A stretch of DNA of 24,364 nucleotides from Sva-07 sp964549065 (GCA_964549065.1 CAZJUC010000023.1:1-24364), one strand, 5' to 3'; numbered from the stretch's first letter, positions 7,702 to 16,094 are shown. Notes: generated by a model not told the origin, from the sequence alone. Numbers and translations: made by a program.

Positions 7702-8562
7702 CTAGAGCACCAGGCCGACGGTGACGAGCAGGCCCCAGGCCAGTTGGAGCCTGCCGGTCTCGCCGAGCACGGGGATCAGCGCACCGCCGGTGGCGCCGCC
7801 GAGTACCGACCGGATCGGGCTGATCGTCAGCGGCACGGCGAGCAGGCCGACCAGCACCGGGGCTCGCCAGATCGCGCCGACAGCCGACAGCACGAACGCC
7901 CCTCCGATCAGCAGCGCGTAGAACCACCGGGTGCGTTGGTCGCCGAGTCGGACGGCCAGCGTCCTCTTGCCCACCACACGATCGGTCGGGATGTCGCGCA
8001 GGTTGTTGATGACGAGCAGTGCGCACGCGAACGAGCCGACGGCGCACCCCATCACGAGCGAGAGCGCCGTGACCGACTCGATCGCGGCGTAGGTCGTACC
8101 TGCCGTGGCGACGAGACCGAAGAACACGAACACGAACACCTCGCCCAGACCCAGGTAGCCGTACGGCTTGGGCCCGCCGGTGTAGAACCAGCCCGCAGCA
8201 ATGGCAGCTGCGCCGACGAGCAGGAGAACGAGCGACGTCGACACCGCAATCGCCAAGCCGGCCACGGCGGCTGCCGCGAACGACAGCATCGCAGCACGTT
8301 TGACCGCCGGTGCGCCGGCGAGGCCGCTCGCGACCAACCGGGTCGGGCCGACACGGACGTCGTCGGTACCCCGTACACCGTCGCTGTAGTCGTTCGCGAA
8401 GTTCACGCCGATCTGCAGCATGAGACTGACGAACAGCGCTGCCGCCACACGCCACCACACCACATCGGTCGGCTCACCGACTGCCGCAGCAGCACCGACG
8501 GCGACGGGAACCACCGCCGCGGGCAACGTCCGGGGCCGCGCTCCGGTGATCCAACGATTCAT
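7702..8562 (-). CDS. menA: 1,4-dihydroxy-2-naphthoate polyprenyltransferase (MenA)
   Basis: A UbiA-superfamily integral membrane prenyltransferase of 286 residues that attaches the polyprenyl tail to DHNA, giving demethylmenaquinone. Two acidic prenyl-diphosphate motifs are visible: N57-D-Y-S-D61-G-V-R-G-T-D in the first half, and N-N-L-R-D-I-P-T-D-R in the second. The latter is followed by G-K-R-T-L-A-V-R-L-G, diagnostic of MenA over other UbiA enzymes. The N-terminal A-R-P-R-T-L-P is also typical. Hydrophobic stretches of about 20 residues recur, consistent with roughly eight or nine membrane helices. ATG 8562 was preferred over GTG 8610, which would overlap the divergent amidase. It converges on menH with only 20 bp between the stops. 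Confidence 0.94.
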   Translation of the reverse strand: MNRWITGARPRTLPAAVVPVAVGAAAAVGEPTDVVWWRVAAALFVSLMLQIGVNFANDYSDGVRGTDDVRVGPTRLVASGLAGAPAVKRAAMLSFAAAAVAGLAIAVSTSLVLLLVGAAAIAAGWFYTGGPKPYGYLGLGEVFVFVFFGLVATAGTTYAAIESVTALSLVMGCAVGSFACALLVINNLRDIPTDRVVGKRTLAVRLGDQRTRWFYALLIGGAFVLSAVGAIWRAPVLVGLLAVPLTISPIRSVLGGATGGALIPVLGETGRLQLAWGLLVTVGLVL

Positions 8563-8582
8563 CTGTGCGCAATGATGGAGCC

Positions 8583-9989
8583 GTGACGGAGCTGTGGCAA
8601 CTAGGAGCACTCGAACTCGCGGAACAGATCCGCACCCGAGCCGTCTCGAGCCGGGACGTGCTCGAGGCCCACCTCGCCCGGGTCGACCGCTGCAACGGCA
8701 CGCTCAACGCGATCGTGCGAGTCCTCGCCGACGAGGCGCGGGCAGCAGCAGACGCCGCCGATGCTGCCGTCGCTGCCGGCCACGACCTCGGTCGACTGCA
8801 CGGCGTCCCGTGCACGGTCAAGGAGAACATCGACCTTGCCGGCACCCCCACGACACAGGGAGTCAAGGCGTTGGCGGACGCCGTCGCCCCGATCGATGCA
8901 CCGACCGTCGAGCGGATGCGCGCCGCCGGCGCCATTCCGTTCGCTCGCACCAACCTGCCCGACTTCGGCCTGCGGGTCCACACCGACTCCGAACTCCACG
9001 GTCTCACCCGCAACCCGTGGCACCCGGACGTGACTGCCGGCGGCTCGAGCGGTGGCGAGGGTTCGGCGATCTCCTCGGGAATGAGCCCGATCGGGATCGG
9101 CAACGACATCGGCGGTTCACTCCGCAATCCGGCCCACTGTTGCGGGATCTCGTCGCTCAAGCCGACCATTGGTGTGATCCCGATGGCCACCGTGGTGCCA
9201 CCAGAGGACTTGACACTCTCGGCCCAGCTGATGGTGGTGGAAGGACCGATGGCGCGTGGCGTCGCCGACGTTCGTGCCGGACTGGAAATCCTGGCGGGCC
9301 GGCATTGGCGTGATCCACGCAGCGTCAGCGCCGTCCTCGTCGACGCGGAACCGGCCCAGCGCCTACGAATCGCCGTGATGACCGATCCTCCCGGCGGCAC
9401 GACCGATCCAGGCATCGCCGGAGCGATCCGATCCGTGGCCGACCACCTGTCCGATCTCGGCCACGAGGTGATCGAGGCGACGCCCCCGAACTACGAACGC
9501 TCGATCGATCTCTGGCGCATGTTGATGATCGACGACATCCGAGCGCAGAAGGACCTCCTCCCCCTCGTACTCGGTCCCGACGCCATGTCGTTGCTCAAGA
9601 TGTTCGACGAGTCATCCGAACCCACCCGGCTTCCCGAAACGCACCTGATGCACGCCGAGCGATACGCCCTGATGCGACAGTGGGCGGCATTCCATCAGGA
9701 TCACCCGGTGCTGCTCTCGCCCACGTGGGCGCAGCACGCCTTCTCGGCGGGCGCCGATCTCCATCCCGAGACCGGCGTCGAGCTGATGACGAACACGATC
9801 CGCCCGGTCCTGCCGTCCAACCTGCTCGGCACGCCGGCGGTGGTGACGCCCGCAGGCGTGGTCGACGGGCTCCCGGTCGGTGTCCAGGTGATGGGAGACC
9901 GTTTCACCGATCTCCGATGCCTCACCATCGCGGCCGAGATCGAGTCGTTCGTCGGCCCGATCACCCCGATCGACCCGAAGACCGCGTGA
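8583..9989 (+). CDS. Amidase (amidase-signature family)
   Basis: An amidase-signature hydrolase of 468 residues. The Ser-cisSer-Lys triad is visible: Lys80 in C-T-V-K-E-N, Ser155 in A-G-G-S-S-G-G-E-G, and Ser179 in D-I-G-G-S-L-R-N-P-A. G-I-S-S-L-K-P-T-I-G-V-I-P follows. The family hydrolyses amides or anilides, and GatA is a relative, but there are no GatB/GatC neighbours, so a tRNA-amidotransferase role is unlikely. The substrate is unknown. GTG 8583 was chosen over GTG 8565, which would nearly abut the divergent menA start; only 20 bp separate the two genes. The stop overlaps the menE start (GTGA), so the two are translationally coupled, an arrangement with no obvious chemical reason. Confidence 0.87.
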   Translation: MTELWQLGALELAEQIRTRAVSSRDVLEAHLARVDRCNGTLNAIVRVLADEARAAADAADAAVAAGHDLGRLHGVPCTVKENIDLAGTPTTQGVKALADAVAPIDAPTVERMRAAGAIPFARTNLPDFGLRVHTDSELHGLTRNPWHPDVTAGGSSGGEGSAISSGMSPIGIGNDIGGSLRNPAHCCGISSLKPTIGVIPMATVVPPEDLTLSAQLMVVEGPMARGVADVRAGLEILAGRHWRDPRSVSAVLVDAEPAQRLRIAVMTDPPGGTTDPGIAGAIRSVADHLSDLGHEVIEATPPNYERSIDLWRMLMIDDIRAQKDLLPLVLGPDAMSLLKMFDESSEPTRLPETHLMHAERYALMRQWAAFHQDHPVLLSPTWAQHAFSAGADLHPETGVELMTNTIRPVLPSNLLGTPAVVTPAGVVDGLPVGVQVMGDRFTDLRCLTIAAEIESFVGPITPIDPKTA

Positions 9990-11029
9990 GCCGCCTCGTC
10001 GCGATCGACCTCCCGGGAGGACCGGCGTTCGTCGACGAGTTGAGGCGTGTCTGGGATGCAGGGGACGCTGCGTTCCCGGTGGATCAACGGCTGACGGCAG
10101 CGGCCCGACACGCACTCTGTGCAGCGATGCGCGTCGGCGACGACGTCGAGCCCGGCGATGCGATCGTCGTCGCCACCAGCGGCTCCACGGGTGCGCCCAA
10201 GGGGGTCGTCCTCACCCACGAGGCGGTTGCTGCGTCCGCTGTCGCGACCAGTGATCGGCTCGACGTACGTTCCGACGACCACTGGCTGGCGTGCTTACCG
10301 CTCTCGCACGTGGGCGGGCTGTCGGTCGTGACCAGAGCGCTGACGACCGGGACGAAGCTCACGGTCTTCCCAGGGTTCGATGCAACCGCGGCAGAACGGT
10401 CGGGCGCCACCCTGGTGTCACTCGTGGCGACGGCGCTCGCGCGCATCGACGCCACCCGATTCCGTCAGATCGTGCTCGGAGGCAGTCGACCACCGGCCGA
10501 ACGCCCGGCGAACTGCGTGACCACCTACGGAATGACCGAGACCGGGAGCGGGGTGGTCTACGACGGCGTACCGCTCGACGGGGTCGAGGTCGACATCGCT
10601 CCGGACGGCGAGATCCGACTCCGGGCACCGATGCTGCTCCGCGGGTACCGCGACGGCACCTCGCCGCTCGACGTCGACGGTTGGCTCGCCACCGGTGATC
10701 TCGGCGAATGGCTCCCCGACGGTCGTCTGCACGTCGCGGGCCGGCGCGGTGACCTGATCATCACCGGCGGCGAGAACGTCTGGCCCGAAGCGGTCGAGGC
10801 AGCGCTGGCGGATCATCCCGACGTGGCCGACGTGATGGTACGCGGCCTCCCCGATCCGGAATGGGGGCAAGTCGTCGAGGCCGTCGTCGTCCCCGTCGGC
10901 GACCCACCCACCCTGGATTCGATCCGCGCCCACGTCAAACGACGTCACCCGGCCTTCCTGGCACCCAAGCGTCTCCGCGTCGTCGAGTCACTGCCGCGCA
11001 CCACACTCGGCAAACTCCGTCGCCACTGA
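9986..11029 (+). CDS. menE: o-Succinylbenzoate-CoA ligase (MenE)
   Basis: A short ANL-family ligase of 347 residues that activates o-succinylbenzoate to OSB-CoA before ring closure by MenB. The P-loop T-S-G-S-T-G-A-P-K-G is at 64-73. L-P-L-S-H-V-G-G-L, T-Y-G-M-T-E-T-G-S-G-V-V-Y-D-G, the hinge G-R-R-G-D-L-I-I-T-G-G-E-N-V-W-P-E, and the C-terminal T-L-G-K-L-R-R-H with catalytic Lys343 follow in order. It lacks the first 100 or more residues of a full ANL protein, which is normal for actinobacterial MenE and not a truncation here. GTG 9986 overlaps the amidase stop by 4 nt (GTGA), so it depends on translation of that gene. Its product would feed MenB, which is not in the window. Confidence 0.92.
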   Translation: MSRLVAIDLPGGPAFVDELRRVWDAGDAAFPVDQRLTAAARHALCAAMRVGDDVEPGDAIVVATSGSTGAPKGVVLTHEAVAASAVATSDRLDVRSDDHWLACLPLSHVGGLSVVTRALTTGTKLTVFPGFDATAAERSGATLVSLVATALARIDATRFRQIVLGGSRPPAERPANCVTTYGMTETGSGVVYDGVPLDGVEVDIAPDGEIRLRAPMLLRGYRDGTSPLDVDGWLATGDLGEWLPDGRLHVAGRRGDLIITGGENVWPEAVEAALADHPDVADVMVRGLPDPEWGQVVEAVVVPVGDPPTLDSIRAHVKRRHPAFLAPKRLRVVESLPRTTLGKLRRH

Positions 11030-11057
11030 AACCGGCCCCTGACCTCTCCCCTTCAGT

Positions 11058-11120
11058 CCGAAAAATCCCGCGATCGTGTCGCTCAGCGCAACAACGACGC
11101 GACATTTCGGGGTTTTTCGG
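11058..11120. terminator. Long bidirectional hairpin terminator between menE and SDR gene
   Basis: The left arm runs 11058-11082 (CCG, AAAAA, TCCCG, then GTGTCGC at 11076-11082). The right arm runs 11099-11120 (GCGACA, then CGGGG, TTTTT, CGG). The arms pair almost throughout, with a few mismatches and a 16-nt loop. A G/C core is flanked by an A-run on the left and a T-run on the right, so each strand reads as a stem followed by five Ts. It sits in the 120-bp gap between converging genes, the expected place for a two-way terminator. Confidence 0.75.
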
Positions 11121-11149
11121 GGCCGAGGGCGCGGTGTTGGTTCGGTGAC

Positions 11150-11899
11150 TCAGCCGGCGGCGGCGACGCCGGCGCCACCGTCGATGACGTAGGTCTCACC
11201 GGTGATCCAGCTCGACAGATCGCTGGCGAGAAACGTCGCGAGGTTGGCGATGTCCTGGGGATCGCCGAGCCGCTCGAGCGGCATGCGCGCTGCCAACTGC
11301 TCGCCGAAGTTGTCGACCAGTACCTGCGCGAAGTCCGTGACCACCAGGCCGGGAGCGATCCCCACGACTCTGGTCGGCCCGAGTTCGGACGCGAGCTGGC
11401 GCGTCATGTGGATCAGCGCCGCCTTGGTGAGGTTGTAGATCCCGAGGCCGCCGCCGTCGGTGCGCAGACCACCGACCGAGGCGATGTTGATGATCGTGCC
11501 CGGGCGCTCCTTGAACGACTGCTCCCATGCCGCCCGACACCACAGCAGCGGTGCTTCGAGATTGACCTGGAACGTCTTGTCGAAGCGACCCTTGTCGACG
11601 TCGAGTGTGCGTCCGTAGTACGGGTTCGTGGCAGCGTTGTTCACGAGGATGTCGAGACCACCAAAGCGTTCGATCGTGGCGGTGACCGCGCGTTCGCCCG
11701 AATCGGCGTCCCCAGCGTTCGCAGCGAAGATCTCGACGTCACCGGTCATCTCGGCCCGTGCCGCTTCGAGCTGATCCTGCTTGCGGCTGTTGATCATCAC
11801 CTTCGCCCCGGACGCTGCGAGCGATGTCGCGATCGCCTTGCCGATGCCCTTCGAGGCGCCGGTGACCAGCGCGACCTTTCCGTCCAGTGAGATCTCCAT
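11150..11899 (-). CDS. SDR-family oxidoreductase
   Basis: A classical short-chain dehydrogenase/reductase of 249 residues. The nucleotide loop T13-G-A-S-K-G-I-G20 opens the Rossmann fold. N87-N-A-A follows, and Asn113, Ser141, Tyr155 and Lys159 form the catalytic tetrad. The C-terminal W-I-T-G-E-T-Y-V-I-D-G-G-A-G is typical of FabG-like enzymes. Arg39-Lys40 after strand 2 (N-S-R-K) favours NADPH. The substrate is not predictable: 3-oxoacyl reductases and sugar or alcohol dehydrogenases share these features. ATG 11899 aligns with the family N-terminus; a longer GTG-initiated version from 11920 is less likely. It lies 43 bp downstream of the DUF2510 membrane protein on the same strand and may share its transcript. 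Confidence 0.87.
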   Translation of the reverse strand: MEISLDGKVALVTGASKGIGKAIATSLAASGAKVMINSRKQDQLEAARAEMTGDVEIFAANAGDADSGERAVTATIERFGGLDILVNNAATNPYYGRTLDVDKGRFDKTFQVNLEAPLLWCRAAWEQSFKERPGTIINIASVGGLRTDGGGLGIYNLTKAALIHMTRQLASELGPTRVVGIAPGLVVTDFAQVLVDNFGEQLAARMPLERLGDPQDIANLATFLASDLSSWITGETYVIDGGAGVAAAG

Positions 11900-11942
11900 G
11901 GCCGCCGAAACTACGACCACCGGAGCCGAGCCGACGAACCGG

Positions 11943-13067
11943 TCAACGGCGCCCGCTCATGCCACCAGCCGCGCCGGCGAGCCCGATCCGATCGGCCTGG
12001 TCTGCCCGGTCGGACTGGTCGAGCGTCACCACCATCGCCGACACCTGGATGACGATGCTGATGACGGACACCACGGTCTGCAGCACGAGCGAGATCGTCA
12101 GCAGCACGATCACGTCGAAGACGAACGCGACGTTGGTGGCGAAGCCGACCACCTGCCCGATGGCTCCGGCGATCAGCGCCGCCACGATCACCCGTCCGAG
12201 GACGTACCAGAACTGGCCGTCGGTGACGTCCCAACTGCGACGGACACCGATGCCGTCGCCACCCAACGCTGCGATCACCGGGGCGAGGGCGAGCCGGCCC
12301 CCCAACCAGACACCCACTGCGATCATCCCCACGACCACGAACGACACCGTCAGGACGATTGCGGCCGCACCACCGCCGAGAGCGACCACCAACACGATCG
12401 GCACGGTGGCAGCAACCAGGAGCGCGAGGAACACCAGGCCGAGCACCACCGACGAGCCGATCACCGCAGGAACCCGACGCAGCGAGGCGGTGGCGATCTC
12501 GCCGACGGACTCGGCGTGCAGCTCGGCGACCTGCTCGTCGTTCGAACGAGGATCGACGACCAGCCGGGCGCCGACGTGCTGGGCGGCGACTCGGGCGACG
12601 ATCGCCCACGACCACGCGCCGATCACCGCGTACACGATGGCGACGATGATGATCCACGGGATCGCTGCCACCAAGAGCTCGCCGAAGAGATCTGCGACCC
12701 GATCCGCCTGTGATTCGGTCAGCGTGGTCGTGGTGCCGAAACCGTCATCGAACCCGAGCAGCTCGCGCAGTTCGCTCCCGTCGGCGCTGGTGAAGAGCAC
12801 CACGCCGGCGACCAGCGTCGACACCGATGCCAGAGCCCACATCCCGACCAGCCACAATCCGACGCGACGCAGGGCCAGCTTGACGCATGCGAACGATCGC
12901 TCGAACCACGCCGAGAACGACCTCGGGTCGCGCACCGGGGGCGTCCACTGCGGAGACCGGTGCTCACTCCAGGCGGCGCCGTCCCAATAGCGCCACGTCA
13001 GTGGCTGCTCGGGGTCGTCGTACCAACCTGGTGGCGGCATCGGGGGCGGACCGGTCGGCCAGGTCAC
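11943..13067 (-). CDS. DUF2510 multi-pass membrane protein
   Basis: A 374-residue protein of unknown function. The N-terminal P-P-G-W-Y-D-D-P ... L-T-W-R-Y-W-D-G-A-A-W segment (residues 12-33) is a DUF2510 motif, a short Trp-rich module common at the N-termini of actinobacterial membrane proteins. The rest is hydrophobic with about six membrane segments, near 70-92, 134-160, 205-232, 234-262, 293-318 and 320-352. An acidic extracytoplasmic-type loop (about 94-130) lies between the first two. The C-terminus is short and polar. GTG 13067 is favoured because an AGG-rich stretch lies just upstream; ATG 13040 would still keep the DUF2510 motif. It lies 40 bp after ybeY on the same strand. No enzymatic motif was recognised. 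Confidence 0.8.
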   Translation of the reverse strand: MTWPTGPPPMPPPGWYDDPEQPLTWRYWDGAAWSEHRSPQWTPPVRDPRSFSAWFERSFACVKLALRRVGLWLVGMWALASVSTLVAGVVLFTSADGSELRELLGFDDGFGTTTTLTESQADRVADLFGELLVAAIPWIIIVAIVYAVIGAWSWAIVARVAAQHVGARLVVDPRSNDEQVAELHAESVGEIATASLRRVPAVIGSSVVLGLVFLALLVAATVPIVLVVALGGGAAAIVLTVSFVVVGMIAVGVWLGGRLALAPVIAALGGDGIGVRRSWDVTDGQFWYVLGRVIVAALIAGAIGQVVGFATNVAFVFDVIVLLTISLVLQTVVSVISIVIQVSAMVVTLDQSDRADQADRIGLAGAAGGMSGRR

Positions 13068-13107
13068 CTCCGCAACCTACCTCTCGGGCCGGTCGCACGG
13101 CAGGCTC

Positions 13108-13602
13108 TCAGTCGTGAGTCTGGCGGAAGCCGACGGGGGCGCCGCCGTGCCAGTGGAATCGTTCGAGGAGGTCGAGTTCCCGGTCGCGCATCAGTTCGGC
13201 CTCGTCGCGTTCTGCGTGGTCGTGGCCGAGCACGTGCAACACGCCGTGGACCACGAGCAGCGCCAGCTCGTCGTCGAGAGTGCCGGCGTGCTCGGCGAAC
13301 TGCTCGGCGGCGATCGCCGGGCTGATCACCACGTCGCCGAGCAGCGTCGGCACGCCGTCGAGCGGCTCGTCGCCCATCGGGAACGACAACACGTCGGTCG
13401 GTCCGTTCTTGCCCATGTACTCGGCGTTGAGTTCGGCGATGTCGTCGCGATCGACGAAGGTCAAGGTGAGTTCGCCCTCCGCCTCGCTGTCGCGCAGCAC
13501 CGCCAACGCCAGCCGGCGCCAGCGCTCGACGTCGACGGACACGTCCCCCGAGTCGGCGCTGCGGTCGTCGCCGGCCACGACGGTCAGCGGGGCCGAGGTC
13601 AT
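13108..13602 (-). CDS. ybeY: Endoribonuclease YbeY (16S rRNA maturation)
   Basis: A 164-residue metal-dependent RNase of the UPF0054 family, involved in 16S rRNA 3'-end processing and ribosome quality control. The zinc motif H119-G-V-L-H123-V-L-G-H-D-H129 is intact and followed by the A-E-R-D-E-A-E-L-M helix. Upstream are N-A-E-Y-M-G-K-N-G-P-T-D-V-L-S-F-P-M and L-G-D-V-V-I-S, both family hallmarks; the usual R of the first is replaced by G-K-N-G. It starts 24 bp after the phoH stop on the same strand. The phoH-ybeY pair is conserved across bacteria, and the two were probably transcribed together here. Confidence 0.95.
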   Translation of the reverse strand: MTSAPLTVVAGDDRSADSGDVSVDVERWRRLALAVLRDSEAEGELTLTFVDRDDIAELNAEYMGKNGPTDVLSFPMGDEPLDGVPTLLGDVVISPAIAAEQFAEHAGTLDDELALLVVHGVLHVLGHDHAERDEAELMRDRELDLLERFHWHGGAPVGFRQTHD

Positions 13603-13626
13603 CGCCGAGCGCCCATCAGCCGCGGC

Positions 13627-14601
13627 TCAGCCGACGGCCGGCCGGGCGTCGTGGTGCTCGTAGGCCGCCACGATGTCGGCGACGATCTTGTGTCGAACGA
13701 CGTCCGACCCCGTCAGTTTCACGAACGCCAGCCCGTCGATGCCGGTGAGCGTCTTCTCGAGCCCCGCCAGCCCACTCTTCCCGGTCGGTACGTCGACCTG
13801 CGTCGTGTCGCCGGTGACGACGACCCGCGAGCCGAAGCCGATGCGCGTCAGGAACATCTTCATTTGCTCGGGGGTGGCGTTCTGGGCCTCGTCGAGGATG
13901 ATGAAGCTGTTGTTGAGGGTACGGCCGCGCATGAACGCCAGCGGGGCCACCTCGACCACCTGACGTTCGAGTAGACGTTGCACCGCGTCGGGGTCGAGCA
14001 TGTCGTAGAGCGCGTCGTAGAGCGGGCGCAGGTACGGGTCGATCTTCGCCATCAGGTCGCCAGGAAGGAACCCGAGCCGCTCACCGGCCTCGACCGCGGG
14101 ACGGGTGAGGATGATGCGCTGCACCTCCTTGGCCTGCAGCGCCCGCACTGCCATCGCCACCGCGAGCCACGACTTGCCCGTGCCGGCGGGGCCGAGCCCG
14201 AAGGTGATCACGTTCTCGGCGATCGTGTCGATGTAGCGCTTCTGACCTGCGGTCTTCGGCTTCACCTGTCGGCCCTTGGCGCCTCGCAGCACCTGATGCC
14301 CGAGAATCTCGCTCGGCCGTTCGCTGGCGCCCACCATGGTCATCACCCGGTCGAGCGTGACATCGTCGAGCTGCTGGCCGGACTGCAACAGCGTCGAGAG
14401 CTCCTCGAACAGGTTCGACACGGTGACGACGTCGGCAGGTTCCTCGCCCGAGATCCGGACCTCGTTGCCGCGCACGCTGATGCGTGCTGTCGGAAACCGT
14501 TGCTCGATCTGACGCAGGTGTTGGTCGCGCGGTCCGACGAGGGCCGTCATCACATGGGTGCCGGGAACGACGACGGTCGTGGAGGAGGAGCTCGTTGTCA
14601 T
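13627..14601 (-). CDS. phoH: PhoH-family ATPase
   Basis: A cytoplasmic P-loop ATPase of 324 residues, PhoH/PhoL type, thought to act in RNA metabolism together with YbeY. Walker A is G137-P-A-G-T-G-K-S144, and Walker B is F-I-I-L-D237-E238-A-Q-N. T-P-E-Q-M-K-M-F-L-T-R and V-V-T-G-D-T-T-Q-V-D follow, as in helicase-like PhoH domains. The first 110 residues form a KH-like or adaptor region with R-F-P-T-A-R-I-S-V-R-G-N. The opening 12 residues are Ser/Thr-rich and variable. ATG 14601 has GAGGAGG 13 nt upstream, somewhat far, and a TATCCT box (14629-14624) further up. The gene diverges from the GH10-like gene. Confidence 0.94.
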   Translation of the reverse strand: MTTSSSSTTVVVPGTHVMTALVGPRDQHLRQIEQRFPTARISVRGNEVRISGEEPADVVTVSNLFEELSTLLQSGQQLDDVTLDRVMTMVGASERPSEILGHQVLRGAKGRQVKPKTAGQKRYIDTIAENVITFGLGPAGTGKSWLAVAMAVRALQAKEVQRIILTRPAVEAGERLGFLPGDLMAKIDPYLRPLYDALYDMLDPDAVQRLLERQVVEVAPLAFMRGRTLNNSFIILDEAQNATPEQMKMFLTRIGFGSRVVVTGDTTQVDVPTGKSGLAGLEKTLTGIDGLAFVKLTGSDVVRHKIVADIVAAYEHHDARPAVG

Positions 14602-14629
14602 ACGGTGCGTTGATCCTCCTCGAAGGATA
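14602..14629 (-). promoter_or_regulatory. phoH leader: -10-like box and strong Shine-Dalgarno
   Basis: On the minus strand TATCCT (14629-14624) is followed by GAGGAGG, which ends 13 nt before the phoH ATG. No convincing -35 was seen. The strong SD contrasts with the many SD-less starts elsewhere in this window. Confidence 0.35.
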
Positions 14630-14717
14630 CCCGGCGCCGACGTTCGGGTGGCACACGAATGTGGATGGACGTGCCGCCCGGTGCCGACATCGCGCAACTA
14701 CGGTCGGTCCGATTCCC

Positions 14718-16094
14718 ATGACGAACGAACGACCTGTCCACGTCCTCGCTGCCGCTCCGTTGCGGCGACTGATCATCTCGTCGATCGTGGTGCTCGCCGG
14801 CGTTGCCACTGCGGTGTCGATGACGTTCGCACCGATCGTCACTGCCCAGTCCGTGTCACTGCGAGCGCTCGCTGACGATGCCGGGCTCGCACTGGGTGCG
14901 GCCGTCGACGCCGATGCTCTGAGCGACGAGTCCTATCGCGAACTGCTCACCGAACACGTCACGCTCGTGTCAACGAGCGGCGACCTGTCGATGGCGACGG
15001 TGCAGCCCGAACGCGGTGTCTTCGACTTCACCCGCGCCGAGGCGATCGTCGACTTCGCCGTCGAGAACGGCCTGACCGTACGCGGTCATGAGCTGATCGG
15101 AGGCGACGTTCCCGGGTGGGTGCGTGACGGCGACTGGACCCCCGAGACGTTGAGCGAGGTGTTGCGGGACCATGTGACCGCCGTCGTCGGACACTTCCGT
15201 GAACGCAACCCCGGCGTGATCACACAGTGGGACGTGGTGGGCGAGGCGTTCCTTCCCGACGGAACCCTGCGTCCCACGGTCTGGCAGCAGATCATCGGCG
15301 ACGATCATCTCCGAACTGCGTTCGCTGCGGCAGACGCGGCCGACCCTGAGGCGCTCCTGTTCTACGACGACTTCTACGACGACCTCGCAGTGACGCAGGA
15401 TGCTGTCGCTGCGGGCGTTCCGATCGTTCCGGGCGCCAACGCGTCCCGGAGCACCTGCGAGCTGGTTCCGAAATGCGTCGGTGTACGCGATCGAACAGCT
15501 GCGCTCGTCGCGGCGGATACCCCGATCGACGGGATCGGGTTCCAGTCACACCTGTTCTCACCGGACCCCGCGGACTTCTCGGAACTCAGTGCCTGGGTCA
15601 CGGATCTGGGACTGCAGTGGGGGGTCACCGAGTTCGACGTGCCGCTGCCGGTCACCGAGATCGACAGTGCCGAGGCCCTCGAGTTCCAGGCCACCGTCTA
15701 CGCGGACGCGTTGACGGCCTGCGCCGACGCTCCCGACTGCACCTCGTTCGTCACGTGGGGCATCAGCGACCGGTTCTCGCCGATTCCTGCAGAGACAGGC
15801 GGTGCGTTCGGCGGTGCGCTCTGGTTCGATGCCGACGACGAGCCCAAGCCTGCGTTCGCTGCGATGGCTGACGCCCTGGCCGACCGCGCGACGCCCGCCA
15901 CGCCCACGACGTCTACAGCATCGGTGGCGGGTCGCTCGTCGACGAGCCCGCAGGACACGACGTCCGGCAACGGCGACGGCGGCGGCGACTCCGTCCTGAT
16001 GGTCGTCGGGCTCGGGGGTCTCGCTGTCGTCGCCACGCTGGTCGTGGTGGCCCGTCGACGGCGCGGCGGCCACGTGGCATCATCGGACTCGTAG
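14718..16094 (+). CDS. Membrane-anchored GH10-like (xylanase-fold) protein with altered active-site cleft
   Basis: A 458-residue exported protein. Residues 17-43 form a signal peptide or signal anchor. A GH10-type barrel spans about 50-390, then a Thr/Ser/Gly-rich linker, a C-terminal membrane helix (about 425-445) and a final R-R-R-R stop-transfer. GH10 landmarks are clear: acid/base Glu176 (W-D-V-V-G-E), nucleophile Glu305 (V-T-E-F-D), R-G-H at 122-124, I-D-G-I-G-F-Q-S-H278, T-W-G-I-S-D and E-P-K-P-A-F. But residues normally fixed around subsite -1 differ: the Asn before Glu176 is Gly175, the W-H after G-H-x-L-x is Gly128-Gly129, the N-x-M-K-W block reads G88-D-L-S-M, and the second cleft Trp is Pro355. 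It may hydrolyse a glycan other than xylan. There is no SD; a TACGGT lies 13 nt before the ATG. Confidence 0.82.
   Translation: MTNERPVHVLAAAPLRRLIISSIVVLAGVATAVSMTFAPIVTAQSVSLRALADDAGLALGAAVDADALSDESYRELLTEHVTLVSTSGDLSMATVQPERGVFDFTRAEAIVDFAVENGLTVRGHELIGGDVPGWVRDGDWTPETLSEVLRDHVTAVVGHFRERNPGVITQWDVVGEAFLPDGTLRPTVWQQIIGDDHLRTAFAAADAADPEALLFYDDFYDDLAVTQDAVAAGVPIVPGANASRSTCELVPKCVGVRDRTAALVAADTPIDGIGFQSHLFSPDPADFSELSAWVTDLGLQWGVTEFDVPLPVTEIDSAEALEFQATVYADALTACADAPDCTSFVTWGISDRFSPIPAETGGAFGGALWFDADDEPKPAFAAMADALADRATPATPTTSTASVAGRSSTSPQDTTSGNGDGGGDSVLMVVGLGGLAVVATLVVVARRRRGGHVASSDS

Noticed and set aside
9986..11029. MenE as a truncated or broken ligase
   Set aside because: The short N-terminus is normal for actinobacterial MenE, and the P-loop, hinge and catalytic Lys are all present.
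11781..12990. Long plus-strand frames opposite the DUF2510 membrane protein
   Set aside because: Composition is His/Asp/Thr-rich low complexity; the minus frame gives a coherent DUF2510 motif and membrane helices.
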